Program-made: the position numbers and the translations under genes
Notes under the pieces: generated by a model
Database searches by the model: none
Seen by the model: the letters and a program-made list of their open reading frames with translations, nothing else
Told to the model about the DNA's origin: nothing
In this document: positions 47,999-58,799 of the stretch, in pieces
Layout: each line of letters opens with the position of its first letter
Numbering within the stretch: position 1 is the stretch's first letter
From: Laburnicola sp. R22_1
Taxonomy: Eukaryota > Ascomycota > Dothideomycetes > Pleosporales > Didymosphaeriaceae
Assembly: GCA_014281115.1 (NCBI GenBank)
Contig: JACONQ010000007.1
Location: 1,860,001-1,924,000, forward strand
Length of the DNA stretch: 64,000 nt
Direction of reading: 5' to 3'

Positions 47999-48570
47999 AT
48001 ATATATAGTAGAGGACACAAATAGTTTATTTTATAATTAAAATTTTTAATTTATATTCTTTATATCTAACAAACATATTTATAGAGCTAGACCTATATTC
48101 TATTATATGTTTACTTAATAATATCCCCTTTAGGTATAGCGCCTTAGCTTAGAAAAACCTTATCTCTACAAATTACTTAGCTTTTATATCCTTTACTTCT
48201 TCTTTCTTTATATAGCTAAAGCTGCGCCTAGTAATTCCTATAATTAGGCACTTTAGCTAATGCGAAGAGGCAAGTGCTGCATAAGCCTAACTTAACCTTA
48301 ATCTTAATTTTACTTTCTACGTGCTAATAAGACCTTTTTCCTATAGTTATTGCTCTTTTTAACCCTCTACAGATTAAGTCTACTTTATAAATTTGCTTGT
48401 CTATATTAAATTAACTACTCTAACCTATACCCCTACTAACCTTATTTATATTAATTTCTCTTCTCTAAGAGTTAGAATAAGCTCTACCTTTTTGCAAGTT
48501 TCTCCCCTTTTTAATTCTATAGAGATATTATTATAACTCGTAAATAGTAATACCTACTATATAAACCTAT
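47999..48570. other. Unassigned RIPed DNA
   Basis: About 570 bp between gypsy D and element G. Nothing recognisable. Confidence 0.35.
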
Positions 48571-48585
48571 ATACTATTTAAATGC

Positions 48586-49852
48586 TTCTCCCCCGGAGTT
48601 AATCCGTAATGTCACGTAATCCCGGGCCGGCTGTTTAACCGACCACCGTGTTACGTAATCAATAATTTCTTTGACAACATTTTTCGCTGCAACAATAATA
48701 ACAACAATTACAACAGCAACTAACCTAACTATTTTGTTAACTCTCTCCTACAGTGGATCTCTCCTCGCAACCGGCAAGCCGTATTCCGCCCCCCCAGGAC
48801 CTCGCCGCCGCCCATCTCCCCTGTGCTCCCGCCGCCGCTGCTTACCCTCACCCTCATCGCTTAGTCGCGGTCCCCCGCCTCAACAGCACCCCGGATAATC
48901 GCCACCGCGTCCACGAGCTTCTTACGCCACAGCTGCGCTTTCGAACTCCTGCAGTCCCTAAGGAACCGCCGCTTATTGTCTGGCAGCCGCCCTATGCCTT
49001 TGCTTTGCCAGTCCTTGTCTTTAAGCTTCTCTAGCAACGCCTCTGCTTTGTTCTGTTGTTGCAGTATAAACGCCTAACCTAACCCTCTATCTAGGTACTA
49101 AAGGAGTGCTTTGCACTCTAGGATCTGGAGTTGTAGAACTAGCTAATAGGGCCTAAACAGCTAGGGCTGGGTGTTGTTAAAGATATTGAGATTAAGAGGC
49201 TCCTCTAACAACCCTGCTTGCCGTACAAGATCGCTGAATCTCTAGGGATTGTCCTTAACTTTGCCTAGCCAATCCTCTATATACTCTTAGAACTCCACCA
49301 CAGCTGTGCTGCCCTGTGTAGAAGAAGTGGTGTAGTTAGGCCGCCAGAATGTTGTTGCGTTGCTGGACATGATAAATAAAGAGCTGGATTTGAAAGATGG
49401 TGGTGGTGGTTGTGCGTTAAAGATAAAGATTTAGTGTACTAGGCGTCGCCGACGTCGTAAGAGTAGGCAGACTTTATACGCTGTGCGTACAGTGAACCAT
49501 AGTTGCGCTGTAGCTGCCAGGTCGCAAACGCGATGACCAAACTATGGTTAAGCGTCCTATTGCCCACACTGCTCCCGCGGTTGCGACTCCGCGGTCCACT
49601 GCGGCTCTCTAACAGTCCACTGGTTAAGAGATGACATGTAACTTAGTTATGCTAGATGGCAGACTGTCTATTAACTGCCGTCGACGATGCTGCTGTGAAG
49701 AAAGTTCACAACAAAATCATTGTTATTTTGTGTATATTTTGTTACTACCACTGTGTGCTAGGTAATGGGTTTTAGTGCCTCCTGTTTTACTCCTCTCTGT
49801 GTATGGTGCGGACTCGACCTTGATTAGAATCTCCACACAACGAAGATGTTCA
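48586..49852 (-). mobile_element. Element G: unrecognised 1.27 kb retroposon-like element with 15-bp target duplication
   Basis: Bounded by ATACTATTTAAATGC (48571-48585) and ATACTATTTAAGTGC (49853-49867), 15 bp with one RIP-type difference. The element starts TTCTCCCC and ends GATGTTCA, with no terminal inverted repeats, LTRs or A-tail. It reads most naturally on the minus strand: a leader of about 480 nt with a 10-bp hairpin (49495-49504 with 49540-49549) and a tRNA B-box-like GGTCGAGTCC (about 49811-49820), then one reading frame, then a 140-nt tail holding two near-repeats of GATTACGT(A/G)ACA. A deletion derivative with its own 15-bp duplication lies at 61587, and a fragment at 26899. Confidence 0.78.
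48729..49370 (-). pseudogene. Element G protein, about 213 residues, unrecognised
   Basis: From ATG 49370 to TAG 48729 the minus strand keeps one frame across 214 codons. Eight internal stops interrupt it, all TAG or TAA, as expected for RIP of Gln codons. There are no indels. The inferred ancestor begins MSSNATTFWRPNYTTSS and has a predicted helical middle (about residues 25-145, rich in Leu, Glu, Lys and Gln: LVLQLQILECKALL, FILQQQNKAEALLEKLKDK). A basic stretch follows (DNKRRFLRDCRSSKAQLWRKK) and then a Gly/Ser-rich C-terminus. No RT, transposase or nuclease motif is visible. It resembles a gag or ORF1-type structural protein in composition only; function unknown. Open frames on the plus strand at 48671-49034 are its shadows. 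Confidence 0.62.
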
Positions 49853-49867
49853 ATACTATTTAAGTGC

Positions 49868-50690
49868 GCCTTATAGCGTTAACCTTTTTATATTAAAATA
49901 TTACTAGGCTAGGGCGTTATTAGGCCCTTTTTTTGCGTCGAATTTCTAACCCCTCTAGGGAAGCTGGCATAGCGGCAAAGGAGGTAAGTCTAGCAGCATT
50001 TATAAATACTATATAACCTTAGCTTTAGAGGTTGTCTAGCAATTCTTTAGTAGTAGGAACAGCGAAGAATTAACCCCCTAGGACTAGTAAGTTTATATAA
50101 TTTATGCTAAGTAATAGAGATAGATTAAAAAATTATATCTTACTATTAGCGTATCTGTTTTACCTTTAGCTTAGAATAGAATCTAATTCCCCTTTACTAA
50201 CGCAATAACCTATAAGTAGGCTTACTACATAATAGAAATATAAAAGGTAAGGGAAGTAAGAGGTGTGTAAGAAATATTAGAGTATGGGTAGAGCCTACTA
50301 GGAGAAATAAGTAGTCTATATATCTTACGCTTATTATATCTATAAAAATATGCTAGGCAGAAGCTTATTAAACTACTTTATTAGTGTAGCAATAAATAGT
50401 TTAAGATATATAGTGTGTGGGGTAGAAGAAGTAGAAGCGACTAATAAAGAGTTATAGAGCAACCCACTAAAAGCTTCCCCTATAGTAGATAATAGTATAG
50501 TTATATATAGATGTTTCTACCTTAATATAATTTAATTACTTTACTATCTAATATAGTCTCTAGTACGCGCTACCTAATAAACATATATAATATATTTTTA
50601 GAGAAGGCCTTAGAGGAATTACACGCTAGCTACTTTAAGATATTATTTATTTATTTATATAAACGCGTCGCATTATAATATAATTATTAA
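49868..50690. other. Unassigned RIPed DNA
   Basis: About 820 bp between element G and the phosphotransferase pseudogene, with nothing recognised. Confidence 0.35.
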
Positions 50691-50699
50691 CTATAAATA

Positions 50700-52180
50700 A
50701 GGAATAGGTAGATAGCTATGCTCTATTTAAGTATAATAATAAACTTCTCCTTTGTTTTTTTTCTACTATCTATAAAGGCTCTAACCTCTTCTACCTTCTC
50801 TAAGGTATTATTGTACTACTTTAACTCGCGCACTTTCTATACTACAAACGTATTAAGCTCTTTTATATTATTAAATTTCTTCTTACGCTTCTTCTACTCT
50901 ATATAACCTAAGTGTTAATATAGCTGTATAAAGGGGAAGCTACACTAGTTATTAAAGCTAACTAAGAAGAGTATATTCAGCTATATAGCCCCTAAGTCCT
51001 ATAACTACTTAATAAGACTAGAAAGCTCTTTCTCTTCCTACCCTAGTATTTTAGCCTTCTCTTTCTCCAGGATACGTTTAAAAGTCTCTAAGTACCTAAA
51101 GTACTAAGCAGTAATCTTAGGCAGCTTATTATTCTTATAGTCTTACGCGCTGTTAACAGGTCTATTCTAAAGAAGTCACTATAGCGCTAAGCCAAATAGC
51201 TAGGCAGGCCTAATATATAACTACTTAAGGTCTACTACCCTAATAATAGTAAGGTTTTTCTTACTTTTTATAATTAGGTTTACTAAACTAAGATTGTTAC
51301 AAATTAGCTTAAACTTTCTATAGTTATACTTTGCGTTAATAAAGTCTAGTATTAGGGATTTTATAGCCTTAAACGCCTTAAATTTACTTTTAGTATTATA
51401 TAGACTATTAATTAAGTTTGACTAGTAGATAAGTTGCTCTAAGTCCTACCTAGTAACATACTATAAGTACTTAGTTATAGTTGTAAAGTCCTAGTATTAG
51501 ATACCTATATAGAAATTACTTAGTTAATATACTTAGTTAGAACCCTAATAAGAGAATTATATAGAAATAAGAAGTAAAAGGAAAGCAATAAGATATATTA
51601 AAAGTGTTAACTTCTCTACTCTATAGAATGCTATGTGCCTTAAATATTAGCGGCCGTATTAGTAAGGGGCATTTAGCCTTAGCTCTTAGTAACAGTAGGC
51701 TGCTAATCTAGTTAAAGTTAAGTTTAAAAAGCTAGAGTAGAAAATTCGCAAACTGTCTATAGATAAATTTAATATAGCTATTGTTAATATCCTCTCTTAT
51801 AAGTTGTGTGGGGCGCTTAGTATTAGAGTTCTTAAGAAAGTTCTTAAGGCTTACACTATTAACAAAGTCCATAATAATAAAGGAACCTAGGCTAAGTGAG
51901 TTGCTAGCAGCGGGACCCCACGCATAGACTTTAGGGACGGGAATAGTAGTCCCCTTATAGATAAGACTTAACGCCTTTACCTCTATAGTAACCTTCTTAT
52001 TAGTATAGCTATTATAAACTTTTTCCACATAAGGAAAATAGACTATCTAGGTAGTGCTATTAGGGAAGATTATCTTTATACTAGTATTAAATGCACTATA
52101 GTAAAAGGTACCCTTAAGTTAATAGAGAAGTTAGTTAGGATAAAAGATTAATACCTATTAACAGAGAAAGCCCTTTCTAT
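50700..52180 (-). pseudogene. RIP-destroyed fungal phosphotransferase (APH/choline-kinase-like family) gene
   Basis: On the minus strand, 52028-51732 is open for 98 codons and reads as the N-lobe of the fungal aminoglycoside-phosphotransferase-like family (TTIPVPKVYAWGPAASN, LGSFIIMDFVNSVSLKNFL, IYRQFANFLL). The frame continues with stops down to about 50710. The catalytic-loop segment is FKLICNNLSLVNL (about 51315-51280, CDD-type loop with Asp read as Asn). The metal-binding region is IIRVVDLK (about 51250-51226), followed by a C-terminal helix (NTFVVQKVRELK, NNTLEKVEEVRAL). Upstream of 52028 a strand/loop part is legible to about 52150. The family phosphorylates small molecules; substrate unknown. 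This is a host-type gene, not a transposon gene, so it was probably hit by RIP because it was duplicated or lay next to repeats. Confidence 0.8.
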
Positions 52181-53535
52181 ATATCTTATTTACCTTGTTA
52201 ACCTAAAGTTAGCCTTATACTTTATAGCTAAGATTAATTAACGCATTATAGTCTATTGTGTTTAGAAAGACTTTAATAGTTAAGAACTTAAGAAAGTGCA
52301 ACTTTAGTAAACAAGTTAGCTAAGAGAGGGAGCAAAGAAGCTAGGTCTCTTTTATTAATTAACCTCTATTAGGCGTTGTGTGCATGGGCTTTAAATGGAT
52401 CCGAGCTACTACCTTGCTATAATAAGTTAATATGCATTTTACTATTATATAGTAACGTTATACCTAAATAAATAAGTAATATTTTATGGGCGCGCAGCAT
52501 CTATAGGAATACTAGATAAACCTATATATATTTTCTAGATAACTACGCCTTTCTATAGATAAATAAGGTGCGTGGCGCTTCTATAGAGAAACGCCGCATA
52601 ACTTATAGTCTTGTAAGATTACTAGCAACAAATTAAACTTAGTTAAGATAAGGGGACTAAGTTATATAGTATAGGTTACTAAAGCACCTCCTCTAGTGGG
52701 CCTTCTTCTATCTGCAAAGTGAAAGTCTAAAATAGTAACGACTAGCGAGACAGTGAAACTATAGGCGATAGAAGAGAGCCTATTAATTATAGTCTACTTG
52801 CTAGGCCGCTAGATAATGCCAGCTAAATCCGCCCTTTTATTATTTATAGCTGTTACTATATAAAAAGTTTAGAAAGAATAGGACGTAAGTATAAACCACA
52901 GCATGCTCTTTTAATTACTGTTTAGCCTTTTATTTCTCTCGCTTCTCTTTGTTCTTGCAACGCTTTTTAATAGAGAAATTAGCGGTGTTAACTATTTGTC
53001 TAACTACGCTGCTTCCAGCGTTAGTAATAGCGTTGTTAACTTCCTTTTAAGTCTAGGAGTTAGTTTTAGACATAATAGGCAAGAGGTAGAGTGGTAGTTA
53101 TAAGTTTGCGATAGTAAAAGTATAAAGTAGGTAGTTAAGGCAAGTGTATAAAGATCGCGATAGTAGTTATAAGGTTAAGTCTTTATTAGAAGGCGCTCTA
53201 ACTATAATTTATACTTTATAATACTATTAAGATACTTAAGCCTGTCTGAGTTAACTAGTAATTAGGCGTCTCTACTAGAGTCAAATAGTCTACTTAAAAA
53301 CTAACCTGCATGCTACTGCCACTTAAAACCCTACTTTCTATTATTCGCTTTGTATATTATTGTATTTACTAGCACTACCTTCTTAAGAAAAGAAGCAGCT
53401 GCCTAGGTAACTTAATAGAGAAAAGGAGCTATATGTTGCTTTATGCAGGTATACGCTAGTAAAAATAATTAACTTATATAGGACCGAAATGTAAGAGTAT
53501 CCCTAGCTAGAGACTATGTTAATATTAAAATTATA
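52181..53535. other. Unassigned RIPed DNA
   Basis: No family recognised. Slightly GC-richer patches occur (52380-52420, 52560-52620, 52960-53000). They could be the promoter side of the phosphotransferase gene or a neighbouring gene of the same duplicated segment. Confidence 0.35.
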
Positions 53536-53539
53536 GCGT

Positions 53540-53690
53540 AAGGGTTATATGCAAGCCATGCTAAGGCTTACTAACAGTTGGCTAGCCACGCTAAGTCTAA
53601 GCGACTGTTAGTAAGCAATACCACGCCTAACTAATTATTAGCAAATAAAACCAAGCGTCGCTAATAACTTACTGTGCCAGACTATTAGGA
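53540..53690. repeat. Cluster of inverted repeats (fold-back structure)
   Basis: A perfect 13-bp inverted repeat GCTTACTAACAGT / ACTGTTAGTAAGC lies at 53566-53578 and 53604-53616 (25-nt loop). Beside it is a second, TTATTAGC / GCTAATAA (about 53636-53643 and 53667-53674). The loops share words such as CCACGCTAAG and CCATGCTAAG. A small fold-back element is possible; no target duplication was found. Confidence 0.55.
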
Positions 53691-54725
53691 AGCGAACTAT
53701 AGTATTACTAGTAGGGAAGTAGTATGCGTAAACGTCTCTAGATATAGTAGGGCTTAATTTAAATTTATAAACTTTAGTGCGGACTTTTCTATACAGACGA
53801 GATACGGGAACTTAAGAAATAAAACTTTAAGATCGCCTCTAGCTATTTTATTTGCTAAATGCGTCTAGAATAGCATAGCTGTTGTAACTAGTAAAATGTA
53901 TTAGGCAAATAGAGCAAAGGCACAAGTTAAGTAGAAAGGTCTAAGGCAACTTTAAATAACGCGTGGGTATACAGAATTATAACAAAGATACTATAAGTCT
54001 AGATAGATATACAGTAGGGTAACACAAAAAAAAACTAATATTTTTTTAACTCTTTGTTAAAGCTTATAACTTTTTATTTAACTAATTATTAAAATTAAAA
54101 TTTTTTTACATTATAGAGAAAATATAGTAGTCTTAGGTAAGCTATTAAAATTTTGCTTAGTAATTATAAACCGAGTATATAGAGAAACATAAACATAGGA
54201 GTTTTAAAACCTCTATTTTAAAACCCCTATAAGTTTTGTATATATAAGTACTATAGTTTATTATAGTATTATATTAAATTTTATGTATAGGTTATCTCTC
54301 TAAATAGTTTTTTATCTAAGGTTTTTATTTTTTCCTACAAAAAGTATACTTAAAAAACTAAAGAAATACTATAATAGTACTTGCTAGCCTCTCTGCCAAG
54401 CACGCCCTATTACCTTTCTTTCACATTCTATTTCCCCCTATTTGCGCCTTTTACCTTCCTAAAGGCGCTTTTTCTAGTTAGTGTTAGCGTAGTAGTTAGT
54501 ATAGGCTTATGCCCTATACTGCCCTCTATATAAGCAAGGGCCCCCTATATCCCTTTCTTATTTATTATCTTATAATAGTATTAATTTAACTAGCTCTCTT
54601 AACTATTCTAGCTATCCTTAATAGGTTAGTCCTATAAGACTATTTACCACCCTTATATTATTCTAAGACTAACCTTTTTATTTAGCTATAGATAGTAATA
54701 TAATATCTACTCCTCCTTTAAGACA
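53691..54725. other. Unassigned RIPed DNA
   Basis: About 1 kb, extremely AT-rich between 54010 and 54380, less so to 54560. No coding family or repeat ends. Confidence 0.35.
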
Positions 54726-54729
54726 CTAC

Positions 54730-55445
54730 CTATAGGCAGTTAAATTAGTAGAAGTTTTACCTTATTAGTTAATAGTTATACTAAGTAGTAGTTCTATGCT
54801 AAGGTCTATAAAACTACTAATATAACTTCTTTGCCTACTATAAGTAGGTAAGAGTGTATTAGGTTAGTTACTAGTTATGCTAGATAGTTATTATATACCT
54901 AAGATCTATAAGATTGCTAATATAACTCCTTTGCCCGCTATAAGTAGGTAAGGGTATATTAGGTTAGTTACTAGTTATGCTAAGTAGTTATTACACTACC
55001 TAAAGTCTATAAAATTACTAATATAACTTCTTTGCCTACTACAAGTAGGTAAGAGTATATTAGGTTAGTTACTAGTTATACTTGGTAGTTATTACACTAC
55101 CTAAGGTCTATAAGACTACTAATATAATTTTTCTGCCTACTAGAAGTTAGTAAGGGTGTATTAGATTAGTTACTAGTTATACTAAGTAGTTGTTACACTA
55201 CCTAAAGTCTGCGAGACTACTAATATAACTTCTCTACTTACTATAAGTTAGTAAGAGTATATTAGGTTAGTTACTAATTATACTAGGTAGTTGTTATATT
55301 ACCTAAGGTCTATAAGACTACTAATATAACTTCTCTACCTACTATAAGTAAGTAAGAGTATATTAGTTTATTAGTTACTAGTTATACTAGGTAGTTATTA
55401 TACTACACTAAGGTCTATTTACAAAGACTACCTAGAAGTACTAAT
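54730..55445. repeat. 101-bp tandem repeat array (about seven units)
   Basis: The marker AAGGTCTATA recurs, with RIP-type variants, at 54801, 54901, 55002, 55103, 55204, 55305 and about 55410, a period of 100-101 bp (last step 105). Each unit contains ACTACTAATATAACTTCT, TGCCTACTATAAGTAGG and TTAGGTTAGTTACTAGTTAT. Units differ mostly by C/T and G/A. The first unit, from about 54730, is more diverged. Confidence 0.88.
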
Positions 55446-56570
55446 ACTCTAAATATAAATAATAATTAATAAATAATAACTATATTATCTCTAAAAACTA
55501 ATTCGCCTATAATACCTAAGTAGTATTATACTGCAAGGGCTAATGGCACTAAGTAAGAGGAATTAGAATTAGGCTCTAGAGGCGCTACGGCGCTATTTAT
55601 AAAAAAATTATATAAGTAATACTTTTACCCTCTCTATAAAACACCCTACCTTGCTTACTAAGCGCGCTATCTCGCACTTATAAAATAACTAGACCTACTA
55701 AATCTAGATATTTTACTATGCCTAATTATTAACCTCTTAAGTATTTCTTTTAATTTTTTTATATTTTTTTTATAATAGACGCCTCTTACAAACTACTTAG
55801 CTACTTAAAAAACCTAGATACTAGGTTACCTTAGCGCTAACCTTACTAAGTAGCTCTATCTAGTTTACTCTAATTTTTTACTACTTTACCTTACTAAGTA
55901 GCCCTATATACTCTACTCTAATTTTTTACTACTTTAGACTTTAGTTAAGCTTATATATAAACTAAGGTAGCACTAGTTATAAAAACCTACTTTCTTTACT
56001 ATAACTGCTTTAATCCTTATCTACTACTTATTAAGTATTTAGCTAGGCAACTAATTACTAAGCTATTAATATTACCTAGCTACCTTCTAGTTTAGCTTAT
56101 AAATAGATTATAGTTAAATATTTTTATTATAACCTTATTTTTACCTTAAACTTACTAGTAGTTAGCCTCTAAATCTAATAACTCTATACTATTATTCCTT
56201 AAAGGTCCTAAAATTAACGTATATTAGGTAACCCTAACTACTTTTTCTAATAGTAGAAACTCTAAAATAGAGCCTAAGCCTAATTACTTTAGCTAACTAC
56301 TCTCTACTACTCTTCCCTAGCTATTACTAAAATAGCTAGATAAGCTAGAAGACGCCTAACCTAGTAAGGACTATAGCAATTATACTAGAGAAGAGGCGCT
56401 TAAAAAATTCTTTTATAAACTTAGTATTACTTACTATAATAATAGCCTAAAAGATAATAATACTACCTATTATAGTAGTAAATTAGAAGATAAAGAGCCT
56501 ACATATTATAATAACCTCCCTAATAATAATCCTAAATTTACTAACCTAATTAATCATAAGTCTAACTTTA
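55446..56570. other. Unassigned RIPed DNA
   Basis: AT-rich, with a short internal repetition at about 55850-55930 (TTACTAAGTAGCYCTAT followed by CTCTAATTTTTTACTACTTTA, twice). No family recognised. Confidence 0.35.
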
Positions 56571-56581
56571 TATAAGAAGAA

Positions 56582-56687
56582 ACACGCTCTTTTTAGTTAC
56601 TAAGCAGGGGGCTCTGCTTTTTTCGCCATGTTATTTGAGATGAAAGCCTTTGTCGTTTTACTCCTAGGTAGATAATTTAATAACACA
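56582..56687 (+). repeat. 5'-truncated copy of SINE-like family I
   Basis: 106 bp (ACACGCTCTTTTTAGTTACT ... GATAATTTAATAACACA). It is flanked by TATAAGAAGAA (56571-56581) and TGTAAGAAGAA (56688-56698), an 11-bp duplication with one RIP-type change. It shares its 3' end with the copy at 63295-63452 (reverse) but lacks the tRNA-like head, as expected for a 5'-truncated retroposon. It is GC-richer than its flanks. Confidence 0.7.
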
Positions 56688-56948
56688 TGTAAGAAGAATA
56701 CTTAGGTAATAAATCTAATAGTAAACTATTTAATAAAATTTCTAGAACGCTAATAATTAAGGGCTGTCCCTTAACTATTAGCTCTTACTCTAATCTACTA
56801 GTTACCTAACTTATTCTGTCTCTAAGGGCACTCTAAGCTACTAAAATAGGTAGCCTAGTTTACTACTAGTTAAGTAGCTTCCTAGTTAGCCTACTATATA
56901 TAGGCACCTATTACTTTTACTACTCTTACTTCTAGCTATTCCCTTTCT

Positions 56949-57124
56949 AGCTAGCTTACTACTAATTTAGCAGCTCCCCAACTATTATATATATAGGGCA
57001 TCCTTTAGCACTCTTGCCCTTAGCTATCTTCTCTTTAGCTAGCTTACTACTAATTTAGTAGCTTCCTAACTATTACGCGCATAGGGCATCTTTTAGCACC
57101 TCTACTCTACTATACTAGTAGCCC
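56949..57124. repeat. Direct duplication, 88-bp units
   Basis: Two units starting AGCTAGCTTACTACTAATTT at 56949 and 57037. They also share AGGGCATCYTTTAGCACY in their second halves. The differences are mostly transitions. Confidence 0.75.
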
Positions 57125-57249
57125 CTATAGCTTTATAAGCTACTCTGGTTTAATTAAAAACTATATAGTTAGATTAACACGTTTTTTTAAAACGCTTTCT
57201 TATAGTACTAAGGAACTTTATATAATATAATTGTACTAGCGCGTAATAT

Positions 57250-57309
57250 TAGGAAGAGAAACATTGTAGACCTTTTAGTATACGGTATAACGCTATAAGA
57301 GAAAGCTAT
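57250..57309 (+). mobile_element. 60-bp insertion, copy 3 (no visible duplication)
   Basis: TAGGAAGAGAAACATTG ... AGAGAAAGCTAT, the same 60-bp unit as at 15648 and 40105 with RIP-type changes. The flanking bases do not match each other, so one flank has been lost or the copy moved as part of a larger piece. Confidence 0.65.
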
Positions 57310-58780
57310 GGGTGTGCTAAAAACGCATTAAAAAAGATTTGTATATAAATAGATTTTATTAATAACTAGACTATATTTAAATATAAATAGATTTTATACG
57401 CTAGTAAAAAGTTCTTTATATTTTAATTTTCGCTTTTTAAATTCCTTATATTTAAGGCTAAAAAACTTTATCACGCTAATTAGTTAGTATTACGTAAGTA
57501 TACCTTATATTTAAGGCTAACTTTCTCTATTATATATAAAACTTCTATAATTTTTCTATTACTAAATAGGTAAGTTATTATATTTTAAAAACAGTATAAA
57601 AAATTAGTAGTTTTTATTATAATACACTACTAAAATAATAGCCCTAGTAAAAAAGTTGCTATAGACTTTTATAACTTTAAGACTTAAAGCTCTACTAGTA
57701 AAAAAGCTAAATACTTATTACTAATTAATTCTTAGGTATAGCTTAGAACTTCTACTTTAAAGACAACCAACTTGTATAAATAATTATTAAACTACTAAAG
57801 GAATTTATACTATTTATAAAAGTAGGATTTAAAATAACTATTAACGTTAATAAATTTAATAATTAATTTTTTTAATTAAATAAGCCGTTTATAAATAGTG
57901 TATTAGCAAAAGTATTATTATTAATCCTTTAGCACCTAATACATAAACTTAAAATAGAGAAGCTAAACACTTAGGGGTATAACTAAGGAGAAAAGTTATG
58001 TAATATAACTTAACGCTAACCTTCCTTTTAACCTATAGCTAGAAATTATATAAGTAGCTATATACCTATATAATTAAACTCTAAATTACGCTAATTAATA
58101 GCAATTACTATATAAAGTATTCTTTATAATAGTTGCTTTTTAAAAAAGTATTATTACTTAACTAAAGAAATTTAACTAAACTTATCTTAAGGCCTATAGC
58201 TATAAAGCATTACTATAACTAATAATATAAAATATAGTAAAAGTAAGGTCTAAAGGCTAGACCTAAAGGTATAGATTAGATACCTAGTAGGCTACAGATT
58301 AATAAATATCTAAAGGATATAGATTCTACTACTTAGAAAATTTATTAGTACTTAAAATATTATCTTTAATAAATAATTAGTGTTCTTAAGTAAATAAAAA
58401 GACCTACTAGACAACCTTGTATCTAGCACTCTTAAAGAGATTGCTATATAGATCTAATTATTAGAGTTACTGCCCTTACTACTAGAATAAGAAAATACTA
58501 ATTTTTTTATAAGAATAAGTTAATTACTAACTCCTATAAGAATAATGGTAATACTCTAGCGTACTATTAAGGGGGAAAGATTAATTACACCTACCTAATA
58601 CTACTAGCAACACCTCTACTTATTATATTACTTATCTAATCCATAGTAAGTTTTAAATATCATTAATATAAATAATTCTCTATAGAATTAACACAGCTAG
58701 ATTAACGTTCTATACTATACGTAGCTGCTTTTCTAGTAGAAACATAATTAGAAAGTAGAGGCAATTATAATAAGAAGCTA
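57310..58780. other. Upstream part of copia 2 or unassigned RIPed DNA
   Basis: Probably holds gag, protease and integrase of the copia element whose RT starts near 58800, but no motif here is clear enough to call. No LTR found. Confidence 0.3.
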
Positions 58781-58799
58781 CTTAATAAAGCGCAATTTA

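Noticed and set aside
48671..49034. Pro/Ala-rich open frames on the plus strand inside element G
   Set aside because: They are antisense to the continuous minus-strand frame 49370-48729, which explains all interruptions as Gln-to-stop changes. The plus-strand frames are short and low-complexity.
49795..49830. TGGTGCGGACTCGACC in element G as an LTR-element primer-binding site
   Set aside because: It looks like the complement of a tRNA 3' end, but no LTR precedes it, it lies 50 bp from the element terminus, and the 15-bp duplications exclude LTR integration. A B-box reading on the other strand fits better.
50718..50906. Hydrophobic Phe/Ser-rich plus-strand frame
   Set aside because: Shadow of the Lys/Glu-rich C-terminal helix of the phosphotransferase pseudogene on the minus strand.
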